From Sphingosinicella sp942492965 (lineage in GTDB: Bacteria; Pseudomonadota; Alphaproteobacteria; Sphingomonadales; Sphingomonadaceae): DNA of 64,000 nucleotides. The translations under genes and the position numbers were made by a program. The notes under the pieces are model-generated. The model searched no databases. It worked only from the letters and a program-made list of their open reading frames with translations, and was not told the origin of the DNA. Position 1 is the stretch's first letter. Each line of letters begins with the position of its first letter. Positions 57,887 to 64,000 of the stretch are shown here, in pieces. The stretch is from positions 1,364,001 through 1,428,000 of the forward strand of contig OW818656.1 in assembly GCA_942492965.1 (NCBI GenBank), written 5' to 3'.

Positions 57887-60316
57887 GTGAGCGACGCCCT
57901 GCCCATCCATGCCGTTTTGCCCGCCCTGCTCGCGGCGCTGCGCGAGCGTGCGTCCGCCGTGCTCGTCGCGCCCCCCGGCGCCGGCAAGACCACGGCAGTT
58001 GCGCCCGCGCTCATTGGCGAGCCTTGGTGCACGGGGCAAATCCTGCTCCTCTCCCCCCGCCGCCTCGCCGCGCGCGCCGCGGCCGAACGCATGGCGGAGG
58101 TCGCGGGCCAACCCGTCGGCAAAACCATCGGCTATGCAACACGGCTCGACAGCAAGCATGGGCCTGACACGCGCATCCTCGTGCTCACCGAGGGTATTTT
58201 CCGCAATCGCATCCAGGCCGATCCCGAACTCGCGGGCATCTCCGCCGTACTCTTCGACGAGATCCACGAGCGCAGCCTCGACAGCGATTTCGGCCTCGCG
58301 CTCGCGCTTGATGCACAGGCCGCGCTCCGCCCCGACCTTCGCATCCTGCCCATGTCGGCAACGCTCGACGGCGCCCGCTTTTCGAAACTGCTGGACAGCG
58401 CCCCCGTCATCGAGAGCGAAGGCCGCAGTCATCCGCTCGATATCCGCTATCTCGGACGGAGCGCGGAGCAGCGCATCGAGGACGGCATGGCCTCGGCGAT
58501 CCGCCGCGCGCTCGCCGAGGCCGATGGCGACGTCCTCGCCTTCCTACCCGGTGTCGCCGAGATCGAGCGTACCGCCGAGCGGCTGGAGGGGCTTCCCGGC
58601 ATCACGCTCCACCGCCTGCACGGCAGCCTCGACCCCGCCGCGCAGCGCGCCGCAATCCGCAAGGGCGCGGACGGGCGCAAGGTGGTGCTTGCCACCAGCA
58701 TCGCCGAAACCAGCCTCACCATCGACGGCGTCCGCATCGTCGTCGATTCGGGCCTCGCCCGCCGCGCCCGCTACGATCGCGGCGGCGGCATGACACGCCT
58801 TGTCACCGAACGTGCCAGCCAGGCCGCCGTCACGCAGCGCGCGGGCCGCGCCGCGCGGCAGGCGCCGGGCGTCTGTTACCGGCTGTGGGAAGAGGCCGCG
58901 ACGGCAGGGATGCCGCCATTCGACCCGCCCGAAATCCTCGAAGCCGATCTCTCCGCGCTCGTTCTCGACTGCGCGATCTGGGGCGCTGCCGATCCCGCAT
59001 CCCTGCGCTGGCTCGATCCGCCATCCGCCGCCGCCGTCTCGGAGGCACGCGAACGGTTGCGACTGCTGGATGCGCTCGACGCAGAGAACCGCCCGACACC
59101 GCACGGCCGCCGCATCGCCGAGCTGCCGCTACCCCCGCGCCTCGCGCACATGATGCTCGCCGCCGCCCAGCGCGGCTGGGGCAAGACCGCTGCCGAGGTT
59201 GCGGTGCTGCTGTCGGAGCGCGGGCTCGGCGGCAACGACACCGACCTTGAACAGCGCCTCACCCGGTGGCGCCGCGAGCGCGGCACGCGGGCCGATGCCG
59301 CACGCGGCCTTGCCGGACGCTGGCAGCGCATGGCCGGCGGTGACGGCGAAGGCCCCGTCGCCGCGTGCATCGCGCTCGCCTTCCCCGACCGCATCGCGAA
59401 GCGGCGCGGCAGCAGCGGCGAGGACTGGGCCTCGTCCGGCGGGCGCGGCTTCCGGCTCGATCCAGCCTCGCCGCTTGCCGCGCAGACCTACCTCGCTGTC
59501 GCCGAAGTGCAGGGCGCGGCCTCGGGCGCCCGCATCCTCGCCGCCTCCGCCATCGCGCCCGATCTCATCGAATCGCTGTTCGCGGACCACATCGAAACCG
59601 TGCGCCGCGTCCGTGCCGACGGCGCCGGCGGCATCCTCGCGACACGCGAGCGCCGCCTCGGCAGCCTTGCCCTGTCGTCCGGGCAGGACGACCGACCGGA
59701 TCCCGCAGCCATCACCGCCGCGCTTCTTGAAGCCGCGCGCAAGGACGGGCTCGCGGCGCTGCCCTTTTCGGACCATGCCCGCGCGCTACAGCGCCGGGCG
59801 ATGTTCGCGCGCCGCGTTGACCCTTCGATCCCGGACATAAGCGACGAGGCACTTGCCGCCGACATGGACGACTGGCTGCCGCCGCTCCTCGAAGGCAAAC
59901 GCGCACTCGCCGCCGTCAGCGCATCCGCACTCACGCAAATGCTCGAAGCGCGCCTCGGCTGGGCGGGCAAGACCGCCGTCGATCGCCTCACCCCCGAAGC
60001 CTTCGTTTCACCGCTCGGCAGCCACCATGCCATCGATTATGCGGCAGAGGGCGGCCCGGCGGTCGAGCTGCGCGTGCAGGCGCTCTTCGGCCTGGCCGCG
60101 CATCCAGTAGTTGCCGGGAACGTCCCGCTCGTGCTGCGCCTCACCTCGCCTGCCGGTCGCCCGATCCAAACGACGAAGGATCTGCCCGGCTTCTGGTCGG
60201 GAAGCTGGGCGGCGGTCGCCAAGGAAATGCGCGGCCGCTATCCCCGGCACCCGTGGCCCGATGACCCCGCCGCCGCCGCGCCGACTCTCCGCACCAAGCG
60301 TGCGGACGCCCGCTAG
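57887..60316 (+). CDS. hrpB: ATP-dependent helicase HrpB
   Basis: An 809-residue DEAH-box helicase: Walker A APPGAGKTT (K34), the LFDEIHERSLD box II, MSATLDG motif III and motif VI QRAGRAARQAPG, followed by the HA2-like and the HrpB-specific C-terminal domains ending in SGSWAAVAKEMRGRYPRHPWP. Its physiological substrate in bacteria is unclear. The GTG start lies 16 bases after the OsmC stop. Its TAG stop forms a palindromic CTAG with the stop of the convergent ornithine cyclodeaminase gene. Confidence 0.93.
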   Translation: MSDALPIHAVLPALLAALRERASAVLVAPPGAGKTTAVAPALIGEPWCTGQILLLSPRRLAARAAAERMAEVAGQPVGKTIGYATRLDSKHGPDTRILVLTEGIFRNRIQADPELAGISAVLFDEIHERSLDSDFGLALALDAQAALRPDLRILPMSATLDGARFSKLLDSAPVIESEGRSHPLDIRYLGRSAEQRIEDGMASAIRRALAEADGDVLAFLPGVAEIERTAERLEGLPGITLHRLHGSLDPAAQRAAIRKGADGRKVVLATSIAETSLTIDGVRIVVDSGLARRARYDRGGGMTRLVTERASQAAVTQRAGRAARQAPGVCYRLWEEAATAGMPPFDPPEILEADLSALVLDCAIWGAADPASLRWLDPPSAAAVSEARERLRLLDALDAENRPTPHGRRIAELPLPPRLAHMMLAAAQRGWGKTAAEVAVLLSERGLGGNDTDLEQRLTRWRRERGTRADAARGLAGRWQRMAGGDGEGPVAACIALAFPDRIAKRRGSSGEDWASSGGRGFRLDPASPLAAQTYLAVAEVQGAASGARILAASAIAPDLIESLFADHIETVRRVRADGAGGILATRERRLGSLALSSGQDDRPDPAAITAALLEAARKDGLAALPFSDHARALQRRAMFARRVDPSIPDISDEALAADMDDWLPPLLEGKRALAAVSASALTQMLEARLGWAGKTAVDRLTPEAFVSPLGSHHAIDYAAEGGPAVELRVQALFGLAAHPVVAGNVPLVLRLTSPAGRPIQTTKDLPGFWSGSWAAVAKEMRGRYPRHPWPDDPAAAAPTLRTKRADAR

Positions 60317-61296
60317 AACGGTGCTGTCGTGCCGAGGCCCAGCTTTTTCGCTTCCTCGAAGACGTGCCAGCCCGACACGAGATCCTGCACGATGTGGCCG
60401 AGCGACTTGTAGATGGTGATTTCATCGTCGCTTGTGCGCCCCGCGAGCGTCCCGCCGAACACCTCGCCGATTTCGCCGACGACATGCGCGTCGTCCACAA
60501 CCCCCGCCGCCTTCGCGTTCAGGAACTCGGCGCCCTGCGCGAGCACACCCGGCCGATAGTCGGCGATGAAGCGCGCCGCCGTGACGAGATCGTTTGCAAT
60601 CTCGGCAGGCCCGGCGCGGCTCGATCCGACGACGTTGATGTGCGTGCCCGGCTTCACGTCGGCAAGCGCGAGGATCGGCTCCGCCGCTGCGGTCGTGGTG
60701 CAGATGATGTCGGCCACGCTGACGGCGCTCGCCACATCGGCAGCGGCCTGGGCATCGAGTCCAAGCTCCTCGCGCACCCGCAGCGCGAACCGCTCGGCCT
60801 GCTCAGGGGAGCGCCCCCATACGCTGACGCCGGTGATCGGCCGCACATGGCGCACCGCCGCGGCGTGCCGCCACGCCTGCTCGCCGTAGCCGAGGATCGC
60901 GAGCCGCGACGGCCCCGGCCGCGCGAGCGCATCGGTTGCCGCCGCAGAAGCGGCCGCCGTGCGGATCGCCGTGACGATACTGCCGTCGATGATCGCGACC
61001 GGCGCGCCGCCTTCGGACTCGAACAGCACGACGATGCCCTGGTGCGAGTGCTTGCCGAGCGCGAAATTGCCCGGATAGACGCTCACGATCTTGGCGCCGA
61101 ACGTACCGCCGAGCATCGCGCCCGGCATCACGCCGAAGGCGTTGCCGCCATCGAGATCGACGATATTGCGGAGCGGCTGCCGCGTCTCACCGCGCGAGAG
61201 CGCCGCCATCGCCTCGCGCACCAGACGGATGCAGTCCTCGTAGCCGAGCAGGCGCTCGGTGTCGGCCGCGCCGACGATCATCAGCGGCGCGCTCAT
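60313..61296 (-). CDS. Ornithine cyclodeaminase / mu-crystallin family protein
   Basis: A 327-residue Rossmann enzyme: GYEDCIRLVREAMAALSRGETRQPLRN, GAKIVSVYPGN, LAILGYGEQAWRHAAAVRHVRPI for NAD(P) binding, and KPGTHINVVGSSRAGPAEI. Family members include ornithine cyclodeaminase, alanine dehydrogenase and ketimine reductases; the exact substrate cannot be assigned. The glycine-rich GYGEQA replaces the more usual GxGxQA, a mild variation. It is the last gene of a unit with a Na+-symporter-like protein (ATGA overlap) and an M19 dipeptidase. Confidence 0.85.
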   Translation of the reverse strand: MSAPLMIVGAADTERLLGYEDCIRLVREAMAALSRGETRQPLRNIVDLDGGNAFGVMPGAMLGGTFGAKIVSVYPGNFALGKHSHQGIVVLFESEGGAPVAIIDGSIVTAIRTAAASAAATDALARPGPSRLAILGYGEQAWRHAAAVRHVRPITGVSVWGRSPEQAERFALRVREELGLDAQAAADVASAVSVADIICTTTAAAEPILALADVKPGTHINVVGSSRAGPAEIANDLVTAARFIADYRPGVLAQGAEFLNAKAAGVVDDAHVVGEIGEVFGGTLAGRTSDDEITIYKSLGHIVQDLVSGWHVFEEAKKLGLGTTAPF

Positions 61297-62174
61297 GCGG
61301 CGTCTCTGACGAAACGGGCGCGGAACCAGCGTACGAGAAGCAGGGTATTCACGATCATGGCAACTCCATAGATGTTCTGGGTAACGGCAAGCGGCAGGCT
61401 GTTCAGCACGGTGAGCGTGAGGAAGGTCGCGAGCGTGACATTCTGCACGCCGACCTCGATGGCAAGCGTCATCGCATCCCGGCTGCTGACACCGCAAGCC
61501 CGGCCGATGCCGAGCCCCACCGCCATCGCGACGATGTTCATCGTCCAGATCGCGGGGCCGGCGTTCAGCAGGTTGGCGAGCACCATTTCGGCGCTGACGC
61601 CGACGGCAAAGGCGATGACGCCGAACAGCACGATCATCGAAACGGGCCGCAGCCAGCCGCTCATCTTGCGCGCGGCCTCCGGCGCGAACCGGCAGACGAG
61701 CATCCCCGCCGCCACCGGCAGCACGGTGATCCGCGCAAGCTGCAGCATCGTATCGGCAACCGAAAGCGCCGGCACGGTGCCCTCCAGCCCGAAATGGCGC
61801 AGCCCCCATTGCAGCAGCACGGGGATCGAAAACACGGTCACGAGGCTCGACAAGGCCGTGAGCACCACCGCCAGCGCCACATTGCCGCGCGCGATGAAGG
61901 TCAGCGCATTCGAGGTCGTCCCCGCCGGACAGATGCCGAGAATGAAGATGCCGAGCGCCAGTTCGGGCGGCAGGCGGAACAGGATGCCGATCGCAAGGCC
62001 AAGCAGCGGCATCGCCAACAGTTGCCCGGCAAGTCCGGCGAGCGGGGCACGGCCGTCCGTGATCACGCGGGCGAAATCGCCGAGCCGCAAGGTCAGCCCC
62101 ATGCTGAACATGATGAGCATCAGGCCCACGGGCACGAAGGTCGTGTTGATGAAAGCAATCATCGCGTCGGACAT
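61293..62174 (-). CDS. Bile acid:sodium symporter family protein
   Basis: A 293-residue protein with about nine or ten spans of the BASS/SBF fold: LIMFSMGLTLRLGDFARV, ALGIFILGICPAGTTSNALTFIARGNVALAVVLTALSSL and VSSRDAMTLAIEVGVQNVTLATFLTL, the conserved crossing helices. BASS transporters carry organic acids (pyruvate, pantoate and others) with Na+. Between an M19 dipeptidase gene (21 bases upstream) and the cyclodeaminase gene, it may export or import an amino- or keto-acid. Confidence 0.88.
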   Translation of the reverse strand: MSDAMIAFINTTFVPVGLMLIMFSMGLTLRLGDFARVITDGRAPLAGLAGQLLAMPLLGLAIGILFRLPPELALGIFILGICPAGTTSNALTFIARGNVALAVVLTALSSLVTVFSIPVLLQWGLRHFGLEGTVPALSVADTMLQLARITVLPVAAGMLVCRFAPEAARKMSGWLRPVSMIVLFGVIAFAVGVSAEMVLANLLNAGPAIWTMNIVAMAVGLGIGRACGVSSRDAMTLAIEVGVQNVTLATFLTLTVLNSLPLAVTQNIYGVAMIVNTLLLVRWFRARFVRDAA

Positions 62175-62195
62175 GGAATTTCCCCCGGCGTCTCT

Positions 62196-63362
62196 CTATG
62201 CGCCCCACACGCGCTTTGCATAGGCGACGAAATTCGCGCCGAGGATCTTTTCGATCCGCGCGTCCGAATGGCCGCGCTGCCGCAGGCGGTCCGCGAGGTC
62301 GTGGAACTGCGAAGGTCCGCGCAGGTCGATCACGAAGGGCAGCGTATCGGGGTTCTCGCCCTTGGCGCCGATGCCCGCCGCGCGCCGGTCCGCAATCTCC
62401 TTCGCGATCTTCGCCCTGTAGGCTCCAAGGTCGTCGATCGCGGTGATGCCGCCATCGGTGCCGATGCCGACATGATCCTCGCCGCAGACGTTCACGGCGT
62501 GCTCGATATGCGCCACCACATCGTCCGCCGTCGCCTTGCTCGTGGGATTGAGGAACGGCATGAAATAGATGCCGACGAACCCGCCCCGCTCGGCAACCAG
62601 ACGCAGCTCCGCATCGGTCTTGTTGCGCGGCAGGTCGGTGAGCGCGCGGCAACCGGTGTGATTGATCGAGATCGGCTGCTTCGAAACGCGCGCGGCCTCC
62701 AGGCAGGTCTGCTCGCCGCTGTGCGACAGATCGACCATCACGCGGTTCGCGTTCAGCCGCTCGACGACCTCGCGCCCGAATGGCGTCAGGCCCCGGTTCT
62801 CCGGCGCCATCGATCCGTCGCCGACCGCATTCGCAGGGTTGTAAGTCAGCTGAATGATCCGCACGCCGAGATTGGCGAACACATCGGCGCGGCTCGCATC
62901 GCTGCCCAGCATCGTCGTGTTCTGGAAACCGTAGATGAGCCCGATGCGGTTTTCGCGTTTTGCGCGCAGGATATCGCCTGCGCTTTCGATCTTCATGAAA
63001 TCGTTCGGATAGCGGCGCGCCACCGCGTCCCAGTGCGCGATCTCGCGTACGGTCTGCTCGAACGGCTCATTCGGGCCAAACACATGTCCGAGGGTAATGT
63101 TGACGGCGGTAAGGCCGGATGTACGCGCATCATCGATCACGCGCCGGTCGATCACCGCATCGGTCGACGTCCAGCCTGAAGCTTCCTTGCGCTCGGGCGG
63201 TTCGACATTGGGATTGGAGAGGCCGCCGAGCGCGTTCACGACGATGGCGCCTGCAGGCACTCCAGCTGAGCCCAGGGCAAAGGCCGGTGCACCGCCCCCT
63301 GCAAAGGCAGCCGCCGCGCCGCCAGCCGCGAGCAGTTCGCGGCGGTTGAAAGTCAAACTCAT
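62196..63362 (-). CDS. M19 family dipeptidase with Tat-like signal (copy 3)
   Basis: A 388-residue protein. The N-terminus FNRRELLAAGGAAAAFAGG is a twin-arginine signal. M19 motifs: LIYGFQNTTML, VMVDLSHSGEQTCLEAA, PISINHTGCRALTDLPR and DHVGIGTDGGI. The canonical His-x-Asp at the first metal site appears altered (VVNALGGLSNPN where an H-x-D strand is expected), as in a subgroup of M19 relatives, so its metal content or activity may differ from copies 1 and 2. It heads the M19-symporter-cyclodeaminase operon. Confidence 0.87.
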   Translation of the reverse strand: MSLTFNRRELLAAGGAAAAFAGGGAPAFALGSAGVPAGAIVVNALGGLSNPNVEPPERKEASGWTSTDAVIDRRVIDDARTSGLTAVNITLGHVFGPNEPFEQTVREIAHWDAVARRYPNDFMKIESAGDILRAKRENRIGLIYGFQNTTMLGSDASRADVFANLGVRIIQLTYNPANAVGDGSMAPENRGLTPFGREVVERLNANRVMVDLSHSGEQTCLEAARVSKQPISINHTGCRALTDLPRNKTDAELRLVAERGGFVGIYFMPFLNPTSKATADDVVAHIEHAVNVCGEDHVGIGTDGGITAIDDLGAYRAKIAKEIADRRAAGIGAKGENPDTLPFVIDLRGPSQFHDLADRLRQRGHSDARIEKILGANFVAYAKRVWGA

Positions 63363-63436
63363 GCACCCTCCCGCTGGTCTCTCACCGGTAGAGCACGGGC
63401 CTTTCGGCGCGTAAAGGCTTGGAGGGCAGAGGGGAT

Positions 63437-63952
63437 TCAGGCGCTAAGCGCGATTCCGTCCTCAAGAAGGGCGACTGCAGCTTCGATACATTTCAGGCGC
63501 GTCGCGCCGCGGCCGATATCGCCGAAATGCTCTTCGCGGCACACCGTGGGCGTGCCTCGCCCGGCGCGTGCGAGATAGACGAGGCCGGGTTCGTCGCCCA
63601 TGCCCGCCGGACCAGCAAAACCGGTAATCGCCAAGGCGAGATCAATCTCTGAACGTGCGCATAAATTTTCCGCCATGGCGACCGCGACCGGGCGCGACAC
63701 CGCCCCGTGCGCTTTGATCAACCCGGTATCGACGCCGAGCAGACGCTGCTTGGCCGCGTCCGTGTAGACGACGAACCCTGCCTCGAAGACATGGCCGTAC
63801 CCCGGCACGTCGGTGAGCAGCGAGGCGAGCAAGCCGCCCGTGCAACTCTCCGCCGTCCCGACCTTCAGCCCCGCCTCATGCAAGCGTCGGAGCGCCGCGT
63901 GAACCGCGCGCTCCAGCGCATCCGGCAGCGCCGGAGAGAGCGTCTCGGCCAT
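63437..63952 (-). CDS. CinA C-terminal family protein (nicotinamide-nucleotide amidase-like)
   Basis: A 171-residue stand-alone CinA_C domain: KVGTAESCTGGLLASLLTDVPG, VVYTDAAKQRLLGV, GAVSRPVAVAMAENL and LALAITGFAGP. PncC enzymes deamidate NMN to nicotinate mononucleotide. The N-terminal CinA domain is absent, as is usual for pncC-like genes. It is followed by the M19 operon on the same strand; a partial upstream gene ends eight bases before its start. Confidence 0.88.
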   Translation of the reverse strand: MAETLSPALPDALERAVHAALRRLHEAGLKVGTAESCTGGLLASLLTDVPGYGHVFEAGFVVYTDAAKQRLLGVDTGLIKAHGAVSRPVAVAMAENLCARSEIDLALAITGFAGPAGMGDEPGLVYLARAGRGTPTVCREEHFGDIGRGATRLKCIEAAVALLEDGIALSA

Positions 63953-63960
63953 CGCTCGCG

Positions 63961-64000
63961 TTAGTAAGCGGGCGGATCGCTGGCGGGGAACGACTCATCG
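63961..64000 (-). CDS. C-terminal end of a small DESFPASDPP-motif protein (partial)
   Basis: Only the last 12 codons are in the window: DESFPASDPPAY then TAA. A C-terminal or internal DESFPASDPP motif is shared by a group of short (about 60-100 residue) proteobacterial proteins of unknown function. It ends eight bases before the CinA gene start and is probably its operon partner. Function cannot be stated. Confidence 0.6.
   Translation of the reverse strand, partial: DESFPASDPPAY

Overview
The window is GC-rich and densely coded, and looks like an alphaproteobacterial chromosome. A Sphingomonadales origin is most likely: there are two TonB-dependent receptors, a CpdR-type response regulator next to an N-formylglutamate amidohydrolase, SapC, three M19 dipeptidases and an FnrN/FnrL-type (C-x2-C-x7-C) oxygen sensor. 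This placement is inference from gene content; no rRNA or species marker is present. No prophage, IS element, CRISPR array or transposase was seen, and no stretch above about 300 bases lacks a gene (the longest gap is 275 bases, at 20920-21194).

Layout. 1-9.0 kb: end of a DUF979 gene, DUF2891, a cyclophilin, an Fnr regulator with an Fnr box touching its own start, small membrane/exported proteins, a VOC protein, a lipid-type methyltransferase, a PHA-system protein and a TonB receptor. 9.0-16.6 kb: alkaline phosphatase, tRNA-Val(GAC), cpdR, N-formylglutamate amidohydrolase, cytochrome b561, SapC, M17 aminopeptidase, MarR regulator, and an NlpC/P60 hydrolase whose start lies in a 143-bp palindromic element. 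16.6-23.8 kb: fatty-acid operon fabD-fabG-acpP-fabF-mltG, a TPR protein and rpsF-rpsR-rplI. 23.8-36.6 kb: a peptide and amino-acid scavenging regulon. 36.6-39.8 kb: ligase-associated exonuclease and ATP-dependent DNA ligase, and a PadR regulator. 39.8-47.8 kb: complete cbb3 oxidase structural and assembly cluster ccoNOQP-GHIS plus a small Cys-containing secreted protein. 47.8-50.6 kb: Pr6Pr protein, OmpW, anaerobic hemN. 50.7-57.4 kb: NAD-dependent formate dehydrogenase fdsGBA-fdsD with fdhD and purU. 57.4-64 kb: OsmC, HrpB, a second small dipeptidase/transporter/ornithine-cyclodeaminase operon, CinA, and the last 12 codons of a small protein.

Two circuits stand out. (1) A low-oxygen circuit: fnr (2.2 kb), ccoN (39.8 kb) and the hemN/fds intergenic region (50.6 kb) each carry a TTGAC-N4-RTCAA box. 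The last two boxes are the identical 14-mer, so micro-aerobic respiration, anaerobic heme synthesis and possibly formate oxidation appear to be under one sensor. (2) A peptide regulon at 24.5-36.6 kb: two same-strand operons encode a membrane-anchored serine hydrolase, an enolase-superfamily epimerase/racemase (DgcA-like), an amidohydrolase, an M19 dipeptidase, a TonB receptor, a DUF1611 (DgcN-like) protein, a YkvI-type permease and another M19 dipeptidase. A divergent XRE-cupin regulator adjoins them. Both operon promoters have a consensus TTGACA -35 box embedded in the same CCT-N19-AGG operator-like element. I infer a scavenging system for D-amino-acid-containing (possibly D-Glu) dipeptides; the substrate is not proven by sequence.
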